From positions 3,782,001 through 3,846,000 of the forward strand of contig NZ_JAFBCT010000001.1 in assembly GCF_016907835.1 (NCBI RefSeq): DNA of 64,000 nucleotides, written 5' to 3'. This DNA comes from Agromyces cerinus. GTDB lineage: Bacteria; Actinomycetota; Actinomycetes; Actinomycetales; Microbacteriaceae. Below the pieces are notes generated by a model. It made no database searches and was not told the DNA's origin. It worked only from the letters and a program-made list of their open reading frames with translations. Positions within the stretch are counted from its first letter, which is position 1. Each line of letters begins with the position of its first letter. Positions 11,402 through 19,503 of this stretch are shown in pieces. A program made the position numbers and the translations under genes.

Positions 11402-14400
11402 ATGACCGGACAGCTCGGCGAACCTGCGTCATTCGTCACGCCCGCTGCGTACTACTTCGCCGAGCACCGCTTCGAACCGCCGAGCGGCCGCCTGATCCGC
11501 GGTGAGGCGCGGCTGCGGCTGCGGCCGAAGACCGCCGCGGTCCTCCTCCTGCTGCTCCGGCGAGCCGGTGAGGTCGTGACGAAGGCCGAGCTCATCGACG
11601 AGGTGTGGGACGGCACGACGAGCGACGAGTCGGTCGCGGTGTGCGTGGCCGAACTGCGGCGTGCACTCGGCGAGCACCCGAGCGACCCGCGCTGCATCGC
11701 GACCGTGCACCGGCGGGGCTATCGGTTCACGGCGCCGGTGACGACCTCTCCGCAGTCCACGGACGTCGAGCCCGTTGCGGCCGGCCGCGCGATCGAACTC
11801 GCCGAGCTCTCGCGATGGTGGGACTCCGCTCGCTCGGGCGCTCGCACGGTCGGGTTCGTCGCAGGCGAGGCCGGTGCCGGCAGGACGACCCTCGTGCACG
11901 ACTTCCTCGCGGGGATGCGCGCGATCGACGGACGCTCAGCGGACGACCCGGTCGCCATCGGCGAGGGCCGGTGCGTCGACGGGCGAGGCGGCGAGCCGTA
12001 CCTGCCGTTCCTCGACGCGTTCTCCGCGATCTGCCGCGGCCCGAACGGTGCACGGTTCCGCGACCTCCTGTGGAAGCTCGCGCCGACCTGGCTGCTGCAG
12101 ATGTCGGGCATCGTCGAGTCGTCGGCGCTCGATGCGCTCCGGCGTCGTGTGTCCGACCGGCCGGCCGGCCGGCTCATGCGAGAGGCGGCCGAGGTGCTCG
12201 ACGCGATGGCGGTCGTCGCCCCCGTCGTCATCGTCATCGAGGACCTCCACTCCGGCGACCGTTCGACGATCGACCTGTTCGCGCACCTGGCGCAGCGGCC
12301 GACCCGCTCACGGCTGCTGCTCGTCGCCACCTATCGCCCGGCACCGACGGGCGCCTCCGGGGATTCGCTCGGCGCCGTCATCGGCAGCCTGAGCGCACTG
12401 CGGCGGTGCGAGCACCTCGAGCTCCCGCCGCTCGGTCTCACCGCCGTGACGAGCGTGCTCGCCGCGCGACTCTCGCCCGGCGTGCCGTCGGCCGCACTCG
12501 CAGCGGAGGTGCTCGAACGCACCGAGGGCAATGCGCTGTTCGTCACGATGCTCGCCGATCGGCTCGTCAGCGAGGGGGCGTTGCGCGAAGCCGACGGCAT
12601 GCTGCAGACGAGCGCGCCGATCGCCGCTCTCGGAATCCCCGACGGGGTGCGGCGTCTGATCGCCGATCGGCTCTGGCAGCTGCGGCCGGGCGACCTCGAC
12701 CTGCTCCATGCCGCCGCCGCGTGCGGCGTCGACTTCGCGGTCGTCGAGGTCGCGGCCGGGCTCGTGGCGCTCGCGGCCGCCGCGCACCGGGGGGTGGTCG
12801 GCGAGGTCGATGTCGCGCTCGCGCTCGCCGACCTCGCCGACCGCACGGGCATCATCGTCGAGGCCGAGCCGATGAGCTGGGCCGACGGCAGCATCGGCGA
12901 ACGCTACCGATTCGTTCACGGGCTCGTGCGCGACGTCGTGCACGATCAGCTCGGCGGGGCGGCCCGGGTGGCCGTGCACCGCGCGATCGGGGTGCGGCAC
13001 GAGGCGGTGGCGATGCCCGTCGCATGGGCCGGGGCAACGGCCGAGCACTTCGAGCTCGGGCGCGATCCCGCGCGCGCCGTCGTGCACTACGTGCGAGCCG
13101 CTGATGCCGCGCGCCGCCGTCTCGCCCCGGGCACGGCGCTCGACCTCGCGCGCCGGGGCATCGCCGTCGCCGACTCGGCGGGGGCCGTCGTGCCGGCATC
13201 AGCACGGCTCGGACTGCAGCTCTGCCTCGTGGCGGCGCTGCTCGAGGAGCACGGGCCCACGTCATCGGTGGTCGCCGATGCCGTCGACACCGCGGAGGTG
13301 CTCGCCGATGCCGTCGGTCGCGGCCCCGAGGTCGTCCTGGCGCGCCACCTGTTCTGGAGTGTCGCGTTCATGGCGGGCGACTTCTTCGCCGCCTCCGCGC
13401 GACTCGTCGCGGTGGAGGAGGCGGCTGTCGGCGTCGAGGATCCCGCCCTCGTTCTCCAGCTCGCGGATGCCCGTGCACTGACGCTGCTCGCCGAAGGCTC
13501 GCCGGCGCTCGCGCTCGAGGCCGGCCGGGTGGCGGCGGTGACCGCCTCCTCCGCGGCATCCGACTCGGCCAGCGGCGAGCGGCCGCACCGACGCTCGGAG
13601 GCTGCGGTGCTCGGTCGATCCAGCGCGGCGGTCGCGAGCTGGCTCGTCGGCTCGGCCGACGATGCCAAGCGCTTCGCGCACGACGGACTCCGTCTCGCGC
13701 ACGAGACCGGCACGGCAGGCGTCGTCTGCCGCAGCCTCTGGCCCGTCGTCGCGGTGCACCAGCTTCGCGGGGAACGGCGACGGGTGCAGCATCACGCGAG
13801 CGAGCTGGCCGGGGCGGCCGAGTTCGAGCACCCGCGCTGGGCGGCGATCGCCCGGGCGTTCGACGCATGGGCGCGGCTCGACGAACCCGATCCCGCGCCG
13901 GCGGCGGCCGAGGTGCAGCAGTCGGTCGAGCGCCTGCTCGCCGACGGCATGGGCTTCGGGCGGCCGTACCACCTCGGTCTGGCAGCGGAGGGCGCCGCCG
14001 CCTGCGGCGACACGGAGCGAGCGGTCGTGATCATCGATTCCGCACTCGCCGCGGTCGCCTCGACGGGCGACCGGTGGTACCTCGCCGAGCTCCTCCGCCG
14101 TCGAGCGGAGGCACTGCTCACGCTCGCCGCGGAGCATCCGTCGGGGCGGCTCGGGTTCACGCGGGCGGCCGATGCCCTGCTCGACGAGTCGCTCGCGATC
14201 GCACGGTCGCAGGGCGCCCGCGCGCTCGAGGTCCGGGCGCTGACGACGGTGGTGCGCAGCGCACGATCGGTGGCGGACGGCCCCGTGGCATCCGCGACGA
14301 TGCTGCGCGACCTGCTGGGCGTGCTCGGCATCGGCGTCGGACCGGTCGATCGGCTCGCGGCCGAGCTGGCGCTGCGCGGCACGGGCTTCGGGCCGGGCGC

Positions 14401-14437
14401 CCCGGTCGAGTCGCCGACGGGCACCCTGCTGGGCTGA
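11402..14437 (+). CDS. Winged-helix / STAND-type ATPase / TPR transcriptional regulator
   Basis: The 1011-residue protein begins with an OmpR-type winged-helix domain (residues about 15-115: RLRLRPKTAAVLLLLLRRAG, KAELIDEVW, VCVAELRRALGE, IATVHRRGYRF). It continues with an AAA-type ATPase (Walker A GEAGAGRTT near 157, Walker B VVIVIEDLH near 277) and a long alpha-helical C-terminal half of the TPR/LuxR-MalT kind. No receiver or membrane segment is visible. It is divergent from the RHS gene across 156 bp containing 7-bp repeats, so it is the obvious candidate regulator of that gene, and probably of itself. The ATG at 11402 has only a weak upstream GGATGG. The 174 nt after it hold no gene I can see. 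Confidence 0.85.
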   Translation: MTGQLGEPASFVTPAAYYFAEHRFEPPSGRLIRGEARLRLRPKTAAVLLLLLRRAGEVVTKAELIDEVWDGTTSDESVAVCVAELRRALGEHPSDPRCIATVHRRGYRFTAPVTTSPQSTDVEPVAAGRAIELAELSRWWDSARSGARTVGFVAGEAGAGRTTLVHDFLAGMRAIDGRSADDPVAIGEGRCVDGRGGEPYLPFLDAFSAICRGPNGARFRDLLWKLAPTWLLQMSGIVESSALDALRRRVSDRPAGRLMREAAEVLDAMAVVAPVVIVIEDLHSGDRSTIDLFAHLAQRPTRSRLLLVATYRPAPTGASGDSLGAVIGSLSALRRCEHLELPPLGLTAVTSVLAARLSPGVPSAALAAEVLERTEGNALFVTMLADRLVSEGALREADGMLQTSAPIAALGIPDGVRRLIADRLWQLRPGDLDLLHAAAACGVDFAVVEVAAGLVALAAAAHRGVVGEVDVALALADLADRTGIIVEAEPMSWADGSIGERYRFVHGLVRDVVHDQLGGAARVAVHRAIGVRHEAVAMPVAWAGATAEHFELGRDPARAVVHYVRAADAARRRLAPGTALDLARRGIAVADSAGAVVPASARLGLQLCLVAALLEEHGPTSSVVADAVDTAEVLADAVGRGPEVVLARHLFWSVAFMAGDFFAASARLVAVEEAAVGVEDPALVLQLADARALTLLAEGSPALALEAGRVAAVTASSAASDSASGERPHRRSEAAVLGRSSAAVASWLVGSADDAKRFAHDGLRLAHETGTAGVVCRSLWPVVAVHQLRGERRRVQHHASELAGAAEFEHPRWAAIARAFDAWARLDEPDPAPAAAEVQQSVERLLADGMGFGRPYHLGLAAEGAAACGDTERAVVIIDSALAAVASTGDRWYLAELLRRRAEALLTLAAEHPSGRLGFTRAADALLDESLAIARSQGARALEVRALTTVVRSARSVADGPVASATMLRDLLGVLGIGVGPVDRLAAELALRGTGFGPGAPVESPTGTLLG

Positions 14438-14611
14438 ACCGGCGCATGCCACGGGGCATCCTGTGCTGCTGAACGGCGAACCGGTAGAATGCTGAGTGGT
14501 CGTCGCATTCCCGGCGGCCCTGGGCGCGCACATCAGCGCGCAGTCGACCCGCCGTTGCGCTCGCGGAGCCCCGCCCCGCGCCCGCGGGAACGCCCTTCGT
14601 TCAGGTATCCC

Positions 14612-15829
14612 ATGACGCCGTCCACTCCGTTCTATTCCACCTCCTCCACACCGGCCGTGATGCCGCCCTTCCCCTGGCTGGGCCTCATCGTGCTCGCCGC
14701 AGCGGTCTTCCTCTCGGTCACGATCGAGATGATCCCGACCGGCCTGCTGCCCGACATGAGTCGCGAGCTCCAGGTCAGCGAGCCGCTCATCGGCCTGCTC
14801 GTCACCGTCTTCGCGGCGACCGTCGTGGTGCTCACCGTGCCGCTCGCGAGCCTCACGAAGCGGGTGCCGCGCCGCACGCTCATCGTCATCAGCCTCGCGG
14901 TGCTCGCGGTCAGCTGCGTGCTCACCGCGCTCGCGCCGAACTACGGCACGGTGCTCGCCACCCGAATCCTCGGCGGCGCCGCCCACGGTCTCTTCTGGTC
15001 GGTCGTCGGCGCCTACGCCGGTCACCTCGTGCCCAAGGAACAGCTGGCCCGCGCCGTCTCGATCAGCGTCGCGGGCGGTTCGCTCGCGTTCGTGCTCGGC
15101 GTGCCGCTCGGCACCGCACTCGGCCAGGCGTTCGGCTGGCGCCTCGCCTTCGCCGGCATCGGCGCGCTGACCCTGCTCGGGGCGCTGCTCGTGTGGCGCT
15201 TCCTGCCTCCCGTGCGTCACCACGCCGGTGAAGCGGATGCCGCGCCCCTGCGTCTGCGCAGCGATGCCACGTTCGTGCCGGTGCTCGTCGTCTGCCTCAT
15301 CACCGCCGTCACGATGGTCGGCGCCTACACGTTCTACACGTACGTCGCGCCGTTCATCACCGATGTCATGGGCATGGCGCCGAGTGCGATCAGCCCGATG
15401 CTGCTCGCCTACGGCATCGCCGGCGCAGTCGGCCTGCTGCTCGCCGGCACCGTGCTCGGTCGTCGCCCGACGGTCGGCCTCGTGGTGGCGCTCGTCGCGA
15501 CGATGCTCGGCGTCGCGGGGCTCGCGCTCTTCCCGCAGGTGCCGGGTGTGGGCATCGCCTGCTTCCTGTTGTGGGGAACGGCGTTCGGCGCCCTCCCGCC
15601 GATGCTCAACACGCGCCTGCTGCACTCGGCGTCCTCGCGCATCCGCGACGCCGCAGCCTCCTTCTACACGACGGCGTTCAACTCCGGCATCGGCGGCGGG
15701 GCGCTCCTCGGCGCCATCCTCTTCGGAGTGATCGGGCTCGGCGGCCTGCCGTGGGTGTTCGTGGCGCTGCTCGTGTGCTCCACGACCGCCCTCGTCTGGA
15801 CGGCGCTGGTCAACCGCGTGCACCACTGA
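14612..15829 (+). CDS. MFS efflux transporter (12 TM, AraJ/CmlR-like DHA1)
   Basis: A 405-residue major facilitator protein with about 12 hydrophobic segments. The family segments LVTVFAATVVVLTVPLASL (TM2), TKRVPRRTLIVISLAVLA and LGGAAHGLFWSVVGAYAGHL are typical of drug or sugar-efflux carriers of the DHA1 group. The frame is open from 14489, but residues before ATG 14612 are Arg/Pro-rich and not membrane-like, so I place the start at MTPSTPFYST. Substrate cannot be read from the sequence. It stands alone and ends at a strong bidirectional terminator facing the next, convergent gene. Confidence 0.85.
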   Translation: MTPSTPFYSTSSTPAVMPPFPWLGLIVLAAAVFLSVTIEMIPTGLLPDMSRELQVSEPLIGLLVTVFAATVVVLTVPLASLTKRVPRRTLIVISLAVLAVSCVLTALAPNYGTVLATRILGGAAHGLFWSVVGAYAGHLVPKEQLARAVSISVAGGSLAFVLGVPLGTALGQAFGWRLAFAGIGALTLLGALLVWRFLPPVRHHAGEADAAPLRLRSDATFVPVLVVCLITAVTMVGAYTFYTYVAPFITDVMGMAPSAISPMLLAYGIAGAVGLLLAGTVLGRRPTVGLVVALVATMLGVAGLALFPQVPGVGIACFLLWGTAFGALPPMLNTRLLHSASSRIRDAAASFYTTAFNSGIGGGALLGAILFGVIGLGGLPWVFVALLVCSTTALVWTALVNRVHH

Positions 15830-15843
15830 CCGCACCGCAGGCT

Positions 15844-15871
15844 GAGGAGACGGCGCCGGCGCCGTCTCCTC
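15844..15871. terminator. Bidirectional terminator, perfect 28-nt palindrome
   Basis: GAGGAGACGGCGCC is followed directly by its reverse complement, giving a 14-bp stem. It sits 15 nt after the MFS stop and 16 nt before the end of the convergent SDH-L gene, so it can serve both. Confidence 0.8.
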
Positions 15872-15886
15872 GACCCGCGCGGCGGG

Positions 15887-16702
15887 CTACTCCGCCCGTG
15901 AGAACGCGGCGGCGCGCTCGATCTGCTCGCGCGTGAGCGCAACCCCCGTGTAGCGCTCGAACTGCGCGGCGGCCTGCATCGCGTGCACCTCGGCGCCGCT
16001 GATCACGAGCTTGCCGGCGGCCCGACCGGCCGACACCAGCGGCGTCTCGGCCGGGAATGCGACGACGTCGAAGACGACGGATGCCGCGGCGAGGTGCTCC
16101 TCGGAGAACGAGAGCGCCGAGGCATCCGCGCCCTGCATGCCGAGCGGGGTGACGTTCACGATGACGTCGGCGCCGGGCTCGGGGTCGGCGGCCGTCCACG
16201 CGTAGCCGTACTGCTCGGCGAGCGCCGGGCCGAGCGACGCGTTGCGCGCGAGCACGGTGACGTCGTCGAAGCCGGCGCCGCGGAAGGCCGCGACCACGGC
16301 CTTCGCCATGCCGCCCGAGCCGCGCACGAGCACGCGCTGCGCCGGGTCGAGCTCGTTCTCGGCGATGAGCTGCGCGATCGCCTCGTAGTCGGTGTTCGAC
16401 GCGGTCAGCACGCCGCCGTCGTTCACGATCGTATTGACCGATTCGATCGCCGCGGCCGAGGGCTCGACGACGTCGACGAGGGGGATGACCGCCTCCTTGA
16501 ACGGCATCGACACGGAGCATCCGCGGATGCCGAGCGCGCGAACGCCGCGCACTGCTCCCTCGATGTCGTCGGTCGTGAACGCCTTGTAGACGAAGTTCAG
16601 CCCGAGCTCGTCGTAGAGGAAGTTGTGGAACCGGGTGCCGAGGTTCGACGGCCGGCCCGCGAGCGAGATGCAGACCGACATGTCCTTGTTGAGGATGGGC
16701 AT
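15887..16702 (-). CDS. Shikimate dehydrogenase-like protein (SDH-L / HI0607 type)
   Basis: 271 residues with the two-domain AroE fold. The substrate-binding loop is GRPSNLGTRFHN rather than the SxSPxxHN of true AroE; with FVYKAFTTDDIEGAVRGVRA and SVSMPFKEAV it matches the SDH-L class typified by Haemophilus HI0607 (family knowledge recalled, not searched). The catalytic Lys (MPFK), Asp (NTDYEA) and dinucleotide loop GSGGMAKAV are present, so it should be an NAD(P)-dependent dehydrogenase. SDH-L enzymes act poorly on shikimate and their physiological substrate is unclear. The gene is monocistronic or read with the upstream DUF3817 gene, 27 bp away on the same strand. Confidence 0.85.
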   Translation of the reverse strand: MPILNKDMSVCISLAGRPSNLGTRFHNFLYDELGLNFVYKAFTTDDIEGAVRGVRALGIRGCSVSMPFKEAVIPLVDVVEPSAAAIESVNTIVNDGGVLTASNTDYEAIAQLIAENELDPAQRVLVRGSGGMAKAVVAAFRGAGFDDVTVLARNASLGPALAEQYGYAWTAADPEPGADVIVNVTPLGMQGADASALSFSEEHLAAASVVFDVVAFPAETPLVSAGRAAGKLVISGAEVHAMQAAAQFERYTGVALTREQIERAAAFSRAE

Positions 16703-16729
16703 GTCACCATTCTGCGCTCTCGGAACGGG

Positions 16730-17191
16730 TCAGGCCTCGCGGCCACCGGGCGGGCCGATCACGAGGAGGCCCGCGAAGACCACGACGATGCCGACGACGG
16801 CGAGCGAGATGAGCAGCACGGGGCGCGCGAGGAACCAGCGCAGCAGCCCGTTGACCCAGTTGGAGTCGGCCGGGTGGTCGGTCTTCTCGCGGCGCCAGTC
16901 GCCCTCGAGGTGGCCCTTGCGCACGAGCCACAGGTCGAACGGGATGGTCGCGTAGGGCACGATCGCGGTGAGCACGGCGAAGGCGATGCGGCCGACGTTC
17001 CAGCGCTGGTTGACACCGACGATGACCGCGGTGAGCGCGTACGACAGGAACACGAAGCCGTGGATCGACCCGCCGACCAGCACCGCCCACTCGACGCCGG
17101 CGGCGTACTTCAGGATCATCGCGACGATCAGGATCGTCCACGTGACGGCCTCGGCGAAGGCCAGGGCGCGATAGAGGCGTTTCGGTGACAC
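16730..17191 (-). CDS. DUF3817 membrane protein
   Basis: 153 residues from GTG 17191. The frame is open further upstream, but the GTG is preceded by GGAG at a 7-nt spacing and the extra N-terminus looks non-coding. It contains RLYRALAFAEAVTWTILIVA and ILKYAAGVEWAVLVGGSIHG, the recognisable DUF3817 core with three hydrophobic helices, then a fourth C-terminal helix (LLISLAVVGIVVVFAGLLVI). The family is common in actinobacteria and has no established function. It lies directly upstream of the SDH-L gene and may share its transcript. Confidence 0.85.
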   Translation of the reverse strand: MSPKRLYRALAFAEAVTWTILIVAMILKYAAGVEWAVLVGGSIHGFVFLSYALTAVIVGVNQRWNVGRIAFAVLTAIVPYATIPFDLWLVRKGHLEGDWRREKTDHPADSNWVNGLLRWFLARPVLLISLAVVGIVVVFAGLLVIGPPGGREA

Positions 17192-17264
17192 GGAATGCTC
17201 CAGAGTTCGGGGGATGGTTCCATCCTCGCAGCCGCTCCTGAGCCGAGGCATCGAACGAACGATT

Positions 17265-17304
17265 GATTCCCCTGCGGGTCGAGCGATTCCCCTGCGGGTC
17301 GAGC
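17265..17304. repeat. Two tandem copies of a 20-bp unit
   Basis: GATTCCCCTGCGGGTCGAGC is repeated exactly twice in the divergent gap between DUF3817 and apt, and it runs directly into the dispersed palindrome that follows. Confidence 0.9.
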
Positions 17305-17336
17305 CGGTCGAGACCGTCCCCGGCCTCGACAGGCTC
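17301..17336. repeat. Dispersed REP-like palindrome, copy 1
   Basis: Arms GAGCCGGTCGA and TCGACAGGCTC (one mismatch when paired) surround a 14-nt loop. The same two arms recur at 46250-46291 with a different loop, so this is a dispersed intergenic repeat and not a gene-specific site. Confidence 0.7.
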
Positions 17337-17358
17337 AACCCGCACCAGCGCTCCGCGG

Positions 17359-17364
17359 TAGCCT
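17359..17364 (+). promoter_or_regulatory. -10 box of apt (leaderless arrangement)
   Basis: TAGCCT ends 6 nt before the GTG start of apt and there is no Shine-Dalgarno sequence, implying that transcription begins at or next to the start codon. Confidence 0.6.
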
Positions 17365-17370
17365 TGGGCG

Positions 17371-17904
17371 GTGACCGAGCAGTCTGCACGCGAGCTCGTC
17401 TCGAGCCTCATCGCGTCGATCCCCGATTTCCCCGAACCCGGCGTGACGTTCCGCGACCTGACCCCGGTGTTCGCCAGCGGACCGGCACTGCACGCGCTCG
17501 GCACCTCGCTGACGGAGCCGTTCGCCGGCCGGTTCGACGACATCGGCGGCGTCGAGGCGCGCGGGTTCCTCATCGCGGGCGCCGCCTCGGCGATCTGCGG
17601 TGCGGGCGTGCTCACCATCCGCAAGGCCGGCAAGCTGCCGCGCGCGGTGCTGCGCGAGGACTACGCGCTCGAGTACGGCACCGCGGCGCTCGAGGTGCAC
17701 GAGGGCGAGCTGCCACCGGGCTCCCGCGTGCTCATCGTCGACGACGTGCTCGCGACCGGCGGCACCGTCGCCGCCGCGGCCCGTCTCGTCGAACGGGCGG
17801 GCTGGCAGGTGGCCGGCATCTCGGTCGCGCTCGAGCTCGAGGGACTCGGCGGCCGCGAGGCGCTCGGCGACCGCTACGAGATCTTCTCGCTGCTGCAGTA
17901 CTGA
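17371..17904 (+). CDS. apt: Adenine phosphoribosyltransferase
   Basis: 177 residues, the usual Apt length. The enzyme salvages adenine with PRPP to make AMP in the cytosol. The PRPP-binding loop VLIVDDVLATGGT is intact, and PDFPEPGVTFRDLTPVF and EARGFLIAGA are typical of type I Apt. GTG 17371 is chosen because the -10 box lies 6 nt before it. It complements the de novo purine genes in this window but is transcribed alone. In this genus apt is often near relA/secD, which are not seen here. Confidence 0.95.
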   Translation: MTEQSARELVSSLIASIPDFPEPGVTFRDLTPVFASGPALHALGTSLTEPFAGRFDDIGGVEARGFLIAGAASAICGAGVLTIRKAGKLPRAVLREDYALEYGTAALEVHEGELPPGSRVLIVDDVLATGGTVAAAARLVERAGWQVAGISVALELEGLGGREALGDRYEIFSLLQY

Positions 17905-17920
17905 GGGGCCGTCGGGCGAG

Positions 17921-17938
17921 CGGATGCCGCGGCATCCG
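17921..17938. repeat. 18-bp palindrome CGGATGCCGCGGCATCCG, copy 1 (apt 3' hairpin)
   Basis: A perfect palindrome 17 nt after the apt stop, extendable to GCGG...CCGC at 17920-17939. It can act as the apt terminator, but the identical 18-mer also occurs inside two unrelated coding sequences (46676-46693 and 55697-55714). Confidence 0.85.
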
Positions 17939-18008
17939 CGACCTGTGGAACCGTCGCGGGCGTCGTGGACATTCCTTGGTAGCGTGTGCCACCGAACGAG
18001 GAGGTCCG

Positions 18009-18329
18009 ATGCAGGACAGCATGCCGAAGCGAACGTTGTGGTGGGGGATCGGGCTGTCGGTCGGCGGTGCGCTGATGATCCTGCTCGTGCCACCACTGAT
18101 GTACTCGGTCGTCTCGCCGCAGACCGAGCCCGAGGTCGGGCAGACGTTCCTCTCGATCGTCGAGCTCGTGTTGAACGTGATCCGGCAGCTCGTGCTGCCG
18201 CTCGGCACCGCGCTCATCGCGGCATCCCTCGTGATGTTCTACATCCGCGGCCGGGCGCAACCGGTCGAAGACGATCGCCCCAAGCGCTGGGTGCTGCCCG
18301 AACCGACGGAACACGGCCCCGAGCGCTGA
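18009..18329 (+). CDS. Small two-helix membrane protein, unknown function
   Basis: 106 residues starting at ATG 18009, with an excellent SD (GAGGAGG, about 5 nt spacing). Two hydrophobic segments are visible: LWWGIGLSVGGALMILLVPP and LVLPLGTALIAASLVMFYI, joined by an extracellular or periplasmic-type loop containing QTEPEVGQTF. The C-terminus is charged (EDDRPKRWVLPEPTEHG). I do not recognise a family. It is transcribed alone between apt and a convergent SDR gene. Confidence 0.8.
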   Translation: MQDSMPKRTLWWGIGLSVGGALMILLVPPLMYSVVSPQTEPEVGQTFLSIVELVLNVIRQLVLPLGTALIAASLVMFYIRGRAQPVEDDRPKRWVLPEPTEHGPER

Positions 18330-18364
18330 AGCGGCCCGCTCCGGTGCAGCTGGAGCGGCGAGCG

Positions 18365-19033
18365 TCACCGGCGTCCGCCGTCGAGCCGCAGGGTCTCGCC
18401 GGTGAAGAACGGGGCCGACATGATCCACAGCACGGCATCGACGATGTCCTGGACGGTTCCGGTGCCACCGACGAGCGTCCTGGAGGCGGCTGCCGTGAGG
18501 AACGCCGCCTTCTCCGCACCGCGGGCATCCCACAGACCTGAATCGATGATCCCCGGAGAGATCGCGTTCACGCGCACCGGAGCGAGTTCGGCGGCCAGGT
18601 GCTGGGCTGCGAACGCGATGGCGCCGTTGGTGATTCCAGTGGCGTAACTCCCGGAACCGGGACGCCACGCGACCTGGCCGGAGAAGAGGGTGAGCGACTG
18701 CCGGATCTGGAAGTGCTTGGCCAGCAGGAGGGGGCCGGTGATCTTCGCCGCCATCGCCTCCTGCACCCGCGAGAGCTCCATCTCGCGGATCGGCGCACTG
18801 TAGGTCATGCTGGCGGTCGAGATCAGGTGATCGATGGGGCCGATGCGCTGCGCGGCCGCAGCCACGGACGCCTCGTCGCGCAGGTCGATGTGCAGTGTGC
18901 TCTCGTCACGTGGCGCGTGCGATGAAACGGTCACGCGTGCGTCTTCCGCGTCTGCGGCCGCCGCGATGGCAGCGCCCAAGCGGTGGGTTCCGCCGATGAC
19001 GAGGACGGTGTCGTTGGCGAATCTTCCAGTCAT
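18365..19033 (-). CDS. Atypical short-chain dehydrogenase/reductase lacking Tyr-Lys motif
   Basis: 222 residues from ATG 19033 (GGAG 7 nt upstream). The Rossmann fold begins VLVIGGTHRLGAAIA in place of TGxxxGxG, and the family segments IDHLISTAS, RVNAISPGIIDSGLW and FFTGETLRLDGG are present. Aligning the segment before GAIAFAAQHLAAELAP with normal SDRs puts GITNG where YxxxK should be, so both the catalytic Tyr and Lys look lost; the Ser (LFSGQ) remains. It may bind nucleotide without classical SDR chemistry. It is divergent from an HxlR regulator, a common SDR/HxlR pairing that suggests redox or electrophile control. Confidence 0.85.
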   Translation of the reverse strand: MTGRFANDTVLVIGGTHRLGAAIAAAADAEDARVTVSSHAPRDESTLHIDLRDEASVAAAAQRIGPIDHLISTASMTYSAPIREMELSRVQEAMAAKITGPLLLAKHFQIRQSLTLFSGQVAWRPGSGSYATGITNGAIAFAAQHLAAELAPVRVNAISPGIIDSGLWDARGAEKAAFLTAAASRTLVGGTGTVQDIVDAVLWIMSAPFFTGETLRLDGGRR

Positions 19034-19113
19034 GTTCTGCTCCGATCGGGTGTGATGCACTCGACGCTATGGAAAGGTAACTGGTGACTTCAACGTAACC
19101 GGAGGGGTTCCCT

Positions 19114-19476
19114 ATGGCGTACGACATCATGTCCGCGAGCTGCCCATCGCGTATCGTGCTGCGGCGCATCGGCGCACGATGGACGGTGTTCATCGTCAAC
19201 GCGCTCGAACACGGGCCGATGCGATTCACCGCGCTGGCGACCCGAATCCAGGGGATCACACCGAAGGTTCTCGTGGAAACGCTCCGGTCTCTGGAGGAAG
19301 ACGGCCTGGTCTCCCGAACCGTATTCGACGAGAACCCCCCTCATGTCGAGTACGAGCTCACAGAGCTGGGCCGCTCGCTGCTGGTGCCGCTCCGCGCCGT
19401 GAGGGAATGGGCCGAGGAACACGTCCCCGCGGTCCTCGCCGCCCGCGCCGCTCTCGGGCCGACCGACGCGAACTAG
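19114..19476 (+). CDS. HxlR-family winged-helix regulator
   Basis: 120 residues, SD CCGGAGG upstream of ATG 19114. CPSRIVLRRIGARWTVFIVNAL and GITPKVLVETLRSLEEDGLVSR are the HxlR/MarR-like winged helix. An N-terminal Cys (residue 10) sits where redox-sensing family members carry theirs. The 80-bp divergent gap to the SDR gene contains GTAAC twice (in GGTAACTGGTGAC and CGTAACC) but I cannot define an operator. It probably controls the SDR gene and itself. Confidence 0.9.
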   Translation: MAYDIMSASCPSRIVLRRIGARWTVFIVNALEHGPMRFTALATRIQGITPKVLVETLRSLEEDGLVSRTVFDENPPHVEYELTELGRSLLVPLRAVREWAEEHVPAVLAARAALGPTDAN

Positions 19477-19503
19477 TTCCCGCCGCCTGTCCGTGCCCCC
19501 GAT

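Noticed and set aside
13262..15835. An 857-codon minus-strand frame across the regulator and MFS genes
   Set aside because: Composition is typical of antisense frames in GC-rich DNA and it spans the intergenic gap between two well-supported plus-strand genes.
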